Assembly: GCF_000169095.1 (NCBI RefSeq)
Contig: NZ_AAVU01000006.1
Location: forward strand, 124,001 to 188,000
Length of the DNA: 64,000 bases
Source: Lyngbya sp. PCC 8106
GTDB lineage: Bacteria > Cyanobacteriota > Cyanobacteriia > Cyanobacteriales > Microcoleaceae
Direction: 5' to 3'
The translations under genes were made by a program, and so were the position numbers. Below are positions 45,700 to 54,216 of this stretch, piece by piece (positions within the stretch are counted from its first letter, which is position 1; every line of letters starts with the position of its first letter). Below the pieces are notes generated by a model. That model was given only the letters and a program-made list of their open reading frames with translations, ran no database searches and was not told the DNA's origin.

Positions 45700-45777
45700 A
45701 TTAGGTAAGAAATGTTTAGTGATTAAACGAAGTAGGCAGTTGAGTTGATATCGATAACAGTTGAGGAGAGAATAAAC

Positions 45778-48700
45778 ATGAACCCAAAAGCCACTGTTGA
45801 ACTCGAAACCGCACTCGCCAAAGCAGATGAACTGGTTTTAGCGAAGACAAACCAACATCTTAGTACCCTACAAGCTGATATTTTTCGGGGATCTTGGTTG
45901 GATCAAAAGTATGATCAAATTGCCCAAAGCTGCTACTGTTCTAATACTCATGTTCGCATCGTCGGATCACAACTGTGGGAACTCCTCTCGGAAGCAATAG
46001 ATGAAAAAGTCACTAAAAAAACCTTTCGCGCCGCCTTTGAACGTCGTTGTCAGTTAGATGAACTCGAAGAAGTTCAACCCAGTCAACCGCCAACTCCGAT
46101 CTCCTCTCCAAAACCTCTCCTCAACAGAAACACAGTTAACGGTAAAGCTTTAGCGAATAATATTCCTAGACTAGACTGGGGTGAAGCGCCTGACGTTACT
46201 GTATTTTATGGTCGCCAAGATGAACTGACAACCTTAGAAAAATGGGTAAAACGGGATCGCTGTCATCTGATCACTCTACTCGGAATGGGGGGAATTGGGA
46301 AAACGTCCCTCGCGGCTAAACTCACTCAAAACCTAGAAGCTGAATTCAATTGTATAATCTGGCGAAGTCTTCGTCATGCCCCCAGTGTAGATGATATTAT
46401 CACTGATCTGATTCAATTTATTAGTCACCAACAAGTCGAAGATCTTCCCCTAGACTTTGATGGTCGAATGCGATGTTTATTGAATTATTTGCGAAACTCA
46501 CGCTGTTTAATTGTATTAGATAACGCTGAATCTATTCTACAAAGTGGCGATTTTGCTCAAGCCAATTTTACCCGATATACAGGCAATTATCTTTCTGGCT
46601 ATGAAAATTATGGTCAACTGTTTAAATTAATCGGTCAAAGCCGACATCAAAGTTGTCTGATTTTAACCTCTCGTGAAAAACCCGCAGGACTCGCCGCCCT
46701 CGAAGGTCAACAATCACCTATACGTTATCTTCAGTTAAGTGGTTTACCTGCAACCGACGGACAAGCAATCATCCAAGCAAAAGGATCTTTCACCGGAAAT
46801 GAACACCAATGGCAAACCCTCAACGAACGCTATGGCGGAAATCCTCTGGCTTTAAATATAGTCGCTTCTGCAATCGAAGAAGTCTTTGATGGGAATCTCT
46901 CTGTTTTTTTAGACGTCTTTCAACAACAAGGTTGCTTTATCTTTGATGGAATTCGAGAGTTACTTCAAAGTCAATTTGATCGCCTCACTCCCCTAGAACG
47001 AGAATTAATGTATTGGCTAGCGATAGAACGAGAACCTGTTAACCTAGATCAACTTTTAGAAGACCTTGTTTCCCCCGTCTCGATCAGTGAACTTCTCCCC
47101 GCTTTAGCTTCCCTGCAACGTCGATCTTTGGTGGAAAAAACCGGAAATGCTTTCACCCAACAACCTGTAGTTATGGAATATGCCATCAGTGAATTAATTG
47201 ATCGCAGTGTTCAAGAAATTATTAATCGCGAGACGAATTTATTGCGTTCTTATGCTTTTTTACAAGCTCAAACCCGAGACTATATTCGAGATGCTCAAAC
47301 TTGTCTGATTTTACAACCTATTGTCGATCAAGCGATCGCCCAGTTGGGTTCACCTTCTGCGGTTGAAAAGTGTTTACAAGAGATTCTGACTCAACACCAA
47401 CAGCAACCAACTCCACAAGTCGGTTATCTTGCGGGAAATCTCTTGAATTTATTTCGTCAACTCAAAAGCGATATCACAAATTATGATTTCTCACGGCTAA
47501 CGATTCGGCAAGCCTACCTACAAAATTATCCCCTGCACAACGTCAATTTTAGCCACTGTGACCTGTCTCGTTCCGTTTTTACCGAAACCCTCGGAAATAT
47601 TCTCTCCGCCGCTTTTAGCCCCAAAGGTCTTGCCACCTGCGACACCGACTGCAATATTCGCCTCTGGGAAGTGAAAACAGGTAAATTAGTCGCAATTTGT
47701 CAAGGTCATCCTAACTGGGTGCGATCGGTGGCGTTTAGTCCTGATGGCGAAATGTTAGCCAGTGGAGGGGCGGATCGGTTAGTGAAGTTGTGGAATGTGG
47801 AGACAGGTGCTTGTATTAAGACCTATAGCGGACACGAAGGAGAAGTGTTTTCTGTGGCGTTTAGCAGCGATGGGACAAAAATTGCCAGTGGAAGTGGAGA
47901 CTGTACGGTTAAACTTTGGGATACTCACACAGGTCAATGTCTGAATACGTTAAGCGGACATACCGACTGGGTGCGATCAGTAGCGTTTAGTCCGACAACA
48001 GATCGGGTCGCTAGTGGTTCCCAAGATCAAACGATGAGAATATGGGATGTGAAGACGGGAGACTGTTTGAAAATCTGTCACGAACATCAAGGTTGGGTGC
48101 GATCGGTGGCGTTTAATGGTAATGGAAGTCTGCTAGCAAGTGGAAGTAGCGATCACAATATTAATCTTTGGAAGGGCGACACAGGAGAGTATTTAAAAAC
48201 GATTTCTGGACATACGGGCGGCGTCTATTCGGTGTCGTTTAGTCCGACTGAAAACTTGTTAGCCAGTGGAAGTGCAGATTATACAGTTAGAGTTTGGGAC
48301 TGTGAAAATGAAAACCACCAAGACCAGAGTCCATACTCTATTAAAACCTTATACGGACATACGAATCAAATATTTTGTGTCTCTTTTTGTCCCCAGGGTG
48401 AAACGTTGGCTTGTGTGAGTCTCGATCAAACGGTTAAACTCTGGGATGTTCGCAGCAGTCAATGTCTAAAAACTTGGTCAGGACACACCGACTGGGCGCT
48501 TCCGGTGGCTTGTTACGGCGATAATATTGCTAGTGGAAGTAATGACAAAACCATCCGTCTGTGGAATATATACACAGGAGACTGTGTGAAGACGTTAAGC
48601 GGACATGAGGATCAAATTTTTGCGGTTGGTTTTAATTGTCAGGGTATTCTCGCCAGTGGAAGTTCCGATCAAACTATTCGGCTTTGGGATGTCTCAGAAG

Positions 48701-49449
48701 GGCGTTGTTTTCAGATTTTAACCGGACATACGGACTGGGTTCGTTGCTTGGCGTTTAGTCCGAATGGTGAAATACTCGCTAGTGGAAGTGCAGATCAAAC
48801 AATTAGACTCTGGAACCCGCAGACAGGTCAATGTTTACAGATTTTAAGCGGACACAGTGATCAAGTTTATTCGATAGCGTTTAGTGGCGATGGTCGCATT
48901 TTAATTAGTGGCAGTACCGATAAAACAGTGCGGTTTTGGGATGTAAAAACGGGAAATTGTCTAAAAGTTTGTCACGGACACTGCGATCGCGTATTTGCTG
49001 TTGATTTTAACTCCAATGCTGAAATTATAGCCAGTGGAAGTATTGATAATACATTGAAATTGTGGACTGTTTCTGGAGAGTGTTTAAAGACGTTATACGG
49101 ACACAGCAATTGGATTTTTTCGGTGGCTTTTAGTCCTGATGGAAAGTTTTTAGCTAGTGGTTCTCATGATCATACGATTAGAGTTTGGGATGTCGAAACG
49201 GGCGAATGTATTCATATTTTGCAAGGACATACTCATTTAGTTTCTTCGGTTAGGTTTTGTCACGAGGGTAAATTTATCATCAGTGGTTCCCAAGATCAAA
49301 CCGTTCGGTTGTGGGATGTCGAAACGGGTGAATGCGTTAAATTGTTGCGGGCGACTCGTTTGTATGAAGGGATGAATATTACAGACGCAACGGGTTTAAC
49401 AGATGCTCAAAAAGCGACTCTGAAGGCGTTAGGGGCGATTGAATTGTGA
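45778..49449 (+). CDS. HTH-NB-ARC-WD40 STAND ATPase
   Basis: 1223 residues from the ATG at 45778, preceded by GAGGAGAG at good spacing. Residues ~1-95 are a helical domain (ADIFRGSWLDQKYDQIAQ, SQLWELLSEAIDEKVTKKTF) like the HTH-type N-terminal domain of vWA-MoxR-associated and related cyanobacterial proteins. Residues ~130-470 are an NB-ARC ATPase with Walker A LLGMGGIGKTSLAAKL and Walker B RCLIVLDNAES. A pentapeptide-like linker (YDFSRLTIRQAYLQNYPLHN) leads to 14 WD40 repeats (about 605-1190), enough for two seven-bladed propellers, in which GHTDWVRSVAFSP-type units recur. The short tail is TDAQKATLKALGAIEL. STAND proteins use the propeller to sense a ligand and the ATPase to switch; the output is unknown. 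Confidence 0.92.
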   Translation: MNPKATVELETALAKADELVLAKTNQHLSTLQADIFRGSWLDQKYDQIAQSCYCSNTHVRIVGSQLWELLSEAIDEKVTKKTFRAAFERRCQLDELEEVQPSQPPTPISSPKPLLNRNTVNGKALANNIPRLDWGEAPDVTVFYGRQDELTTLEKWVKRDRCHLITLLGMGGIGKTSLAAKLTQNLEAEFNCIIWRSLRHAPSVDDIITDLIQFISHQQVEDLPLDFDGRMRCLLNYLRNSRCLIVLDNAESILQSGDFAQANFTRYTGNYLSGYENYGQLFKLIGQSRHQSCLILTSREKPAGLAALEGQQSPIRYLQLSGLPATDGQAIIQAKGSFTGNEHQWQTLNERYGGNPLALNIVASAIEEVFDGNLSVFLDVFQQQGCFIFDGIRELLQSQFDRLTPLERELMYWLAIEREPVNLDQLLEDLVSPVSISELLPALASLQRRSLVEKTGNAFTQQPVVMEYAISELIDRSVQEIINRETNLLRSYAFLQAQTRDYIRDAQTCLILQPIVDQAIAQLGSPSAVEKCLQEILTQHQQQPTPQVGYLAGNLLNLFRQLKSDITNYDFSRLTIRQAYLQNYPLHNVNFSHCDLSRSVFTETLGNILSAAFSPKGLATCDTDCNIRLWEVKTGKLVAICQGHPNWVRSVAFSPDGEMLASGGADRLVKLWNVETGACIKTYSGHEGEVFSVAFSSDGTKIASGSGDCTVKLWDTHTGQCLNTLSGHTDWVRSVAFSPTTDRVASGSQDQTMRIWDVKTGDCLKICHEHQGWVRSVAFNGNGSLLASGSSDHNINLWKGDTGEYLKTISGHTGGVYSVSFSPTENLLASGSADYTVRVWDCENENHQDQSPYSIKTLYGHTNQIFCVSFCPQGETLACVSLDQTVKLWDVRSSQCLKTWSGHTDWALPVACYGDNIASGSNDKTIRLWNIYTGDCVKTLSGHEDQIFAVGFNCQGILASGSSDQTIRLWDVSEGRCFQILTGHTDWVRCLAFSPNGEILASGSADQTIRLWNPQTGQCLQILSGHSDQVYSIAFSGDGRILISGSTDKTVRFWDVKTGNCLKVCHGHCDRVFAVDFNSNAEIIASGSIDNTLKLWTVSGECLKTLYGHSNWIFSVAFSPDGKFLASGSHDHTIRVWDVETGECIHILQGHTHLVSSVRFCHEGKFIISGSQDQTVRLWDVETGECVKLLRATRLYEGMNITDATGLTDAQKATLKALGAIEL

Positions 49450-49759
49450 AATCCCCCTCCCGTCCCCCTTAATAAGGGGGAAGCCAAAGGAAGCTTCGCT
49501 TTGATTTATACGGGGGACTTCCAAGAATTCCCTCCTTTCAAAGGGGGGCTAGGAAGGATAAAAAAGGCGGGCGAGGGCTAATAAACCTAGAGTCGCGAGT
49601 ACCTGTACTTTTGGCTAGGTAAAAAACTGAACAAAAGTTGGTTTTGTGAAAAAGTAGGTTTCTGATAGGCTTGCTAGCAAGATTAGATATTGGGTGCAGA
49701 AAAACAGTTTGCGATCGCAAACCTCAGAAAAATTCACTACATTTATTAAGGAAAATCTG
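49450..49759 (+). repeat. GC-rich hairpin intergenic repeat
   Basis: Between the WD40 and protease genes CCCCCTT-AAT-AAGGGGG (49464-49480) is followed by a CCTCCTTTCAAAGGGGGG hairpin (about 49531-49548) and a C/G-rich border. This pair is typical of non-autonomous intergenic repeats found in many copies in cyanobacterial genomes. The first hairpin could also stop transcription from the WD40 gene. The rest of the region contains no recognised gene. Confidence 0.6.
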
Positions 49760-50827
49760 ATGTCAATGTGTTTCAAAAAAGTGGGCTTTCTTGCATCCAC
49801 AATAGTTTCGACTGCCCTCTCTACAGTTGGAGTATTTGTAGTCTTTGAACTGAACCATCAAGCCAAAGCAATTGTTGTCCCAGGCGACCCAAATGATTAT
49901 ATTGTTGAACCGGGAACGGGGTATGATGGTGTTGTACGTTTAAACATCCAAACGAGTTTCGGAGGTTTCTTGTGTTCGGGTTCATTGTTACCAACAGGAC
50001 AACACATTCTGACTGCGGCTCACTGTCTCGCTTCTTCAATAGATACAATTGATTTTGAACCATTTATACCATTAGGCAATGTATTTACCACGGGTGCAAA
50101 GGCATTTTTTGAGTTGCCGACAGGCGAAGTTCAGGTGAAGGCGGAGGAGTTGTACATTCATCCCAATTGGAATGGTCGTTATTATGATGGAAACGACCTT
50201 GCTATCATCAAACTAGCAGAATTAGCACCCACAGACGCAGAACGATATGATATTTATCGAGGCAGTGATGAACTGGGTCAGCCCGGTATAAAAGTGGGGA
50301 TAGGCGTAACAGGGAATGGCAATACTAACGAACGAGTTCTTGATCTAAAAAAACGGTCGGGTTTAAATACTTATGATGCCTTTGGAGAGGTTTTAAATGG
50401 CGTATTTCCCGAGGTAAACTTTCCAGTAGGATCGGCTTTACTTTACGACTTTGATAATGGGAATCCTGCTAACGATGCTTTGGGAATCATTGCAGGTATT
50501 CCAAATTTTGGTTTGGGTGAAAATGAAGTTTCTCCTTCTTTTGGAGATTCGGGAGGGCCAACCTTTATTGATGGATTAGTTGCAGGTGTCGTCTCCGATG
50601 CTATCAGGTCTCTTTTGCCTTCTGAGATAGATGATATTCCTTACAATCTTTCTGTTGGAGAAATAATTTTTGATACTCGCGTGTCAACTTATGCCGGCTA
50701 TATTGATGATGTTTTAGCCGGTAATATTGCTCCAACCAAAACCGTTCCTGAACCCAATACTATCTTTGGTGTTATATTGGCTTTGGGTGCTTTTGCTACT
50801 CATTCCCGTTCCAAGAAAGCGAAGTAG
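49760..50827 (+). CDS. Trypsin-like serine protease with PEP-CTERM anchor
   Basis: 355 residues from the ATG at 49760, with AAGGA eight bases upstream. A signal peptide (FLASTIVSTALSTVGVFVVF) is followed by a chymotrypsin-fold protease: His in HILTAAHCLASS, Asp in GNDLAIIKLAEL and the nucleophile in SFGDSGGPTFI, with FLCSGSLL for the preceding strand. The C-terminus is a PEP-CTERM sorting signal (VPEPNTIFGVILALGAF then a basic end), recognised by exosortase and tied to extracellular-matrix glycans. An exported, surface-associated protease is therefore expected. All three catalytic residues are intact. Confidence 0.9.
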   Translation: MSMCFKKVGFLASTIVSTALSTVGVFVVFELNHQAKAIVVPGDPNDYIVEPGTGYDGVVRLNIQTSFGGFLCSGSLLPTGQHILTAAHCLASSIDTIDFEPFIPLGNVFTTGAKAFFELPTGEVQVKAEELYIHPNWNGRYYDGNDLAIIKLAELAPTDAERYDIYRGSDELGQPGIKVGIGVTGNGNTNERVLDLKKRSGLNTYDAFGEVLNGVFPEVNFPVGSALLYDFDNGNPANDALGIIAGIPNFGLGENEVSPSFGDSGGPTFIDGLVAGVVSDAIRSLLPSEIDDIPYNLSVGEIIFDTRVSTYAGYIDDVLAGNIAPTKTVPEPNTIFGVILALGAFATHSRSKKAK

Positions 50828-50847
50828 GAAACAACGACAGCTTCCAC

Positions 50848-50895
50848 GTTAATAAATATTAACAGAGCTACCTCAGATCAATTGATTTGGGGTAG
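50848..50895. terminator. Two adjacent palindromes after the protease gene
   Basis: GTTAATA/TATTAAC (50848-50863) is followed by a 14-base-pair perfect palindrome with two G-U pairs (50868-50895, CTACCTCAGATCAA against TTGATTTGGGGTAG). No T-run follows on either strand, so factor-assisted or bidirectional termination is more likely than the standard type. Confidence 0.45.
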
Positions 50896-51040
50896 TTCTC
50901 CCCATTGTTGACATTCCATCCGCTCAAAACCCCATACCTCCAGAGTCTGTACCGAGAAGGTTGGCGATCTGTATAAAATTTATTCCTTTCGATAGATGCA
51001 AAATGATAAGCTGGTGTGTGTTGGATTTTAACAAAAATAG

Positions 51041-51367
51041 ATGAAAGACAGAACTTCTCTCGATACACGAGCATTCTCCATGATTGAGGATAGAACAGGA
51101 ATTTACGCCTGGATTACCTCTGACGGCTACTATGGAGTATCTACAGACCCAGTAGAAGCCAGACAAGACGCAATTATTCAGATTTTCAAGGCAGAAATTG
51201 CACTGGCACCCGAACGACTCTGTATAATGAGGAGAGGAATTCCAATCTTTTATAATCGGTTAGCAGAGAAGTTGAGAGCGAAAAAAGACTGTTGTATTGA
51301 TCGGAGTCAATCTTATCAAATCAGAATAGACGAGACTCTGATGATAGAGATAGCAGTAGTTCGATGA
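51041..51367 (+). CDS. Hypothetical protein
   Basis: A 108-residue frame that starts MKDRTSLDTRAFSMIEDRTG, then IYAWITSDGYYGVSTDPVEA and LCIMRRGIPIFYNRLAEK. I recognise no family and there is no signal or membrane segment. No ribosome-binding site precedes the first ATG; a second ATG lies at codon 14. The balanced composition and lack of a competing gene make it plausible, but coding status is uncertain. Confidence 0.4.
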   Translation: MKDRTSLDTRAFSMIEDRTGIYAWITSDGYYGVSTDPVEARQDAIIQIFKAEIALAPERLCIMRRGIPIFYNRLAEKLRAKKDCCIDRSQSYQIRIDETLMIEIAVVR

Positions 51368-51674
51368 ATATTCAACCCCTTTCATTGTAGATAATAAGTG
51401 AGGACTATCCGGATTTTTCATCGGTCTGGGTTCAGTTGCTTACTCCAAAAATTCTTAATATTCAACTCCCCTGAGATAGAAGCTGAACGGGATGTATTGA
51501 GACTATCATAGTGTTGATCTGATATCGATTGACTCTAAAGAGACAAGCCGTGGCTGGCATTTACGTTCTCTACATTTCTCAGAGTAAATTTAACAGGATC
51601 GCTATTTTTCCCCTTACCCATCTGGAACATCTAATTGTGACTGTTAAACTTAATTATCAATAGCGATCTGATTC

Positions 51675-51712
51675 GCCTCAACTATTTTATCATAAAGTTG
51701 GGGCATTTTTTT
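51675..51712 (+). terminator. Orphan Rho-independent terminator
   Basis: GCCTCAACT pairs with AGTTGGGGC (9 bp, 12-base loop), followed by A and seven T. The nearest upstream gene ends 308 bases earlier, so it may close a small RNA or a long 3' untranslated region. Confidence 0.72.
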
Positions 51713-51967
51713 ATAGATTAGTTCGGTTGAATAGAGTCTTGGTTTTACGAGTTATGATTCTATCCCATTTAGATTAAAAACTGGTTTTATATTTTTCCAA
51801 TAAATTTCTATCAAATCAATCGGCATCACAGAGAGTTACTACTGCGGGTAAGTGTTGCATCATGTGTACCCTAAACCTCTATATTCCCCTCTATTTTTAA
51901 GTTTAAAACGTAAAAAAAATCCGGTTTTAAATCCCTCATAAAACTGAATATTTGATTGGAAACTGTA

Positions 51968-52022
51968 CCTGACTTTTTCCTATAAATTCTAATTTGTTAT
52001 ATAAAACTTCCTGACTTTTTCC
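51968..52022 (+). promoter_or_regulatory. Paired CCTGACTTTTTCC motif
   Basis: Two identical 13-base copies begin 42 bases apart, exactly four helical turns, 74-116 bases ahead of the 120-residue gene. The first extends to CTGACTTTTTCCTAT, which recurs with one mismatch at 55805-55819 ahead of the second RTX gene. Confidence 0.5.
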
Positions 52023-52095
52023 CCTAGCAGATTATATATCTAAACCCAATAATAGTTGATATCAATCACAGAAAACAGATTCAGGAGATAGACCT

Positions 52096-52458
52096 ATGCC
52101 AAATGTTACTGACTATAAAGTTCTTCGAGACTCCGCTTTCACGCTTAATGTTAACCAAGAACGAACCTTAAATTCGTTCAGTCTTCCTGGGGGTCTAGCT
52201 GATGATCCTGCCATTCTTTCTTTTATGATTGATCCATCAAATAATGCTAGTAATCTCAAACTTGAAGTTGAGGTTAATGATCAACGGGTTTATTCTATTA
52301 CCGCTAGTGGTACTTCTTTACGAACAATTTTAGAACCATTTAGTGTGAATTCTCTAAATCAAAATGGTAGCAATACGGTTCAATTTCGCGTCGATAGTGG
52401 TACCGCCGGATCAGTACGGATTGACAATGTAATTATTTGGTTTCAACGGCGAGTTTAA
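52096..52458 (+). CDS. Unknown beta-rich protein, 120 residues
   Basis: An AGGAGA ribosome-binding site precedes the ATG by eight bases. The product starts MPNVTDYKVLRDSAFTLNVN and alternates short hydrophobic and polar stretches (KLEVEVNDQRVYSITASGT, NTVQFRVDSGTAGSVRIDNV), ending VIIWFQRRV, which points to a beta-sandwich of the carbohydrate-binding or lectin-like kind. There is no N-terminal signal. The RTX gene begins 114 bases later on the same strand, so a joint role at the cell surface is possible. No family was recognised. Confidence 0.7.
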   Translation: MPNVTDYKVLRDSAFTLNVNQERTLNSFSLPGGLADDPAILSFMIDPSNNASNLKLEVEVNDQRVYSITASGTSLRTILEPFSVNSLNQNGSNTVQFRVDSGTAGSVRIDNVIIWFQRRV

Positions 52459-52572
52459 GTCAACTTAAATCTTGCTGATTGTTTAAGGCGTTAATACTTT
52501 AACCCCACTCTAATTGATCAAAAGAGCAAAATCTCTGAATCCAAACCTATCTAAAAATAAGGAGGAAAAATT

Positions 52573-54129
52573 ATGGCTAACGTTACAGGAACCAGTGGAA
52601 ACGATTTTCTCTTGGGTAGCAGTAACGAAGATTACATTCGGGGACTCGCTGGAAATGATCGGATCTTTGCTTTAGGTGATAATGATAGAGTCTATGGTGG
52701 AAGTGGAAATGATACTGTTTCTGGCGGAAGTGGAAATGATCGAATGTATGGCGACACAACAGGGAGTTCTGGAGTCTTGCTTCCCCCGGTTCTTACATCG
52801 GGTTTGACTTCACGATCTAATACTTCTACTGAAGAATTTTCTTCTTTAACTTCTTTAACTCCCCAAAGTTTTACGGCTTTTGAATTCACTCCCCAATCTA
52901 CTGTTGCTACACAAGAATTTGTCTTTGATGCCAAATTTTTTGAGTTTCTTATTACCTACAATGATTCCATGACTGGAGGAACTGGAAACGACAGTATTTT
53001 TGGAGAACAAGGATTTGATACTCTCGAAGGTGGTAATGGTAATGATTTTATTCGAGGAGGATCAGGAGATGACCAAATCTTAGGAGAAAATGATGATGAT
53101 AATCTAATTGGAGATAGCGGTAACGACACCATTGATGGCGGTCAAGGAGATGACAATATTAGCGGTGTTTCTGGAGATGATAGTATCTCTGGTGGTTTTG
53201 GAGAAGATACTGTAGATGGAGGTTCAGGAGATGATTGGATTTTCGGTGGAGGAGATGATGATGTCCTCAACGGAGGTATCAATGTCGGTCAAGATACTAT
53301 CGAAGCGGGAGATGGAAATGACTTTGTTGACGGTGGAGATGGTAGCGATAACCTGTCTGGAGATTTAGGTGACGATACGATGAAGGGTGGCGGGGGTCGT
53401 GACTCTATGTATGGGGGTCGAGATGACGATGCTTTAGATGGCGATAGTGGAAATGATGAGATGTTTGGGGGTGATGGTCGAGATACGGTGTTTGGAGATA
53501 CCGGAAACGATACCGTTGATGGGGGTGATGATCAAGATCTTGTCGTCGGTTCGAGTGGTGATGACTCCGTATCTGGCGGTAGTGGTGATGATACAGTAGC
53601 GGGGGGTTCTGGTGAGGACATTTTGGTTGGGGGAACTGATAACGATATCCTCATCGGTGGTGGAAGTTTGCTAACAGATGAAGATCCACCTGTCGCTGAT
53701 ATGGATAACAAACAGGATATTTTCAAGATCACAGGTGAGGAAGTTGGTGGTTTTGGTAATGATACTATCAAGGGATTTGAAAAGAATCTAGATAAGATTG
53801 AGTTTGGTTTTGATATTCTGCTGAATTTTACTCAAAATCCACCTCCTAATGATTCAAGCCTGAAGAATTTTGAGGTTCTTGATTACTGGCCTAATGGTAA
53901 TGTAGCAGGTGCGGATGGTGAATTGACAGATCTCGATTTCCCCTTTGTTGAAGAAATTGGTAACGATCTACTTATTTACCTTCCTCCATCCGGTAACATT
54001 ACTTTGGGTTTTCAAGCTGGTGTCATTGAATATCAAATGAATGGTCAAACTTTTAACTTTGGTGGAGGAAAATTATTAATTGAAAATGTCAGCAGTTTAA
54101 CCGAGAATGACTTTATCTTCTTTTCCTGA
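52573..54129 (+). CDS. RTX-type calcium-binding repeat protein
   Basis: 518 residues, preceded by AAGGAGGA. Starts MANVTGTSGNDFLLGSSNED and contains many GGxGxDx-U-x nonapeptides (GGSGNDTV, GGNGNDFI, GGQGDDNI, GGFGEDTV, GGSGDDWI). A non-repetitive serine/threonine-rich insert (residues ~65-125) interrupts the N-terminal repeats. The last ~135 residues (KITGEEVGGFGNDTIKGFEK ... ENDFIFFS) form a separate domain with a hydrophobic end typical of type I secretion. It is very acidic and probably binds calcium outside the cell. It is paralogous to the gene at 55880 in domain order. Confidence 0.9.
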   Translation: MANVTGTSGNDFLLGSSNEDYIRGLAGNDRIFALGDNDRVYGGSGNDTVSGGSGNDRMYGDTTGSSGVLLPPVLTSGLTSRSNTSTEEFSSLTSLTPQSFTAFEFTPQSTVATQEFVFDAKFFEFLITYNDSMTGGTGNDSIFGEQGFDTLEGGNGNDFIRGGSGDDQILGENDDDNLIGDSGNDTIDGGQGDDNISGVSGDDSISGGFGEDTVDGGSGDDWIFGGGDDDVLNGGINVGQDTIEAGDGNDFVDGGDGSDNLSGDLGDDTMKGGGGRDSMYGGRDDDALDGDSGNDEMFGGDGRDTVFGDTGNDTVDGGDDQDLVVGSSGDDSVSGGSGDDTVAGGSGEDILVGGTDNDILIGGGSLLTDEDPPVADMDNKQDIFKITGEEVGGFGNDTIKGFEKNLDKIEFGFDILLNFTQNPPPNDSSLKNFEVLDYWPNGNVAGADGELTDLDFPFVEEIGNDLLIYLPPSGNITLGFQAGVIEYQMNGQTFNFGGGKLLIENVSSLTENDFIFFS

Positions 54130-54173
54130 ATCACATCAATGAAATTAGGATCTGACTAGAAATAAGGAATCTT

Positions 54174-54216
54174 AATTCAGGGGTGTTGACACAATTTTGC
54201 TTCTCATCCCTGAATT
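54174..54216. terminator. Hairpin between convergent genes
   Basis: AATTCAGGG pairs perfectly with CCCTGAATT (9 bp, 25-base loop) between the stops of the RTX gene and the AAA gene. T-runs are poor on both strands. Confidence 0.5.

Larger units (their letters stand above)
51368..52095 (+). other. 728-base intergenic region with orphan terminator and repeats
   Basis: No protein gene was recognised. It holds a strong intrinsic terminator (51675-51712) with no coding gene directly ahead of it, and two copies of CCTGACTTTTTCC 42 bases apart (51968 and 52010) in the leader of the 120-residue protein gene. Confidence 0.5.

Noticed and set aside
47600..49350. Tandem ~126-base repeats
   Set aside because: They are WD40 repeat codons within one open frame, not a non-coding repeat array.
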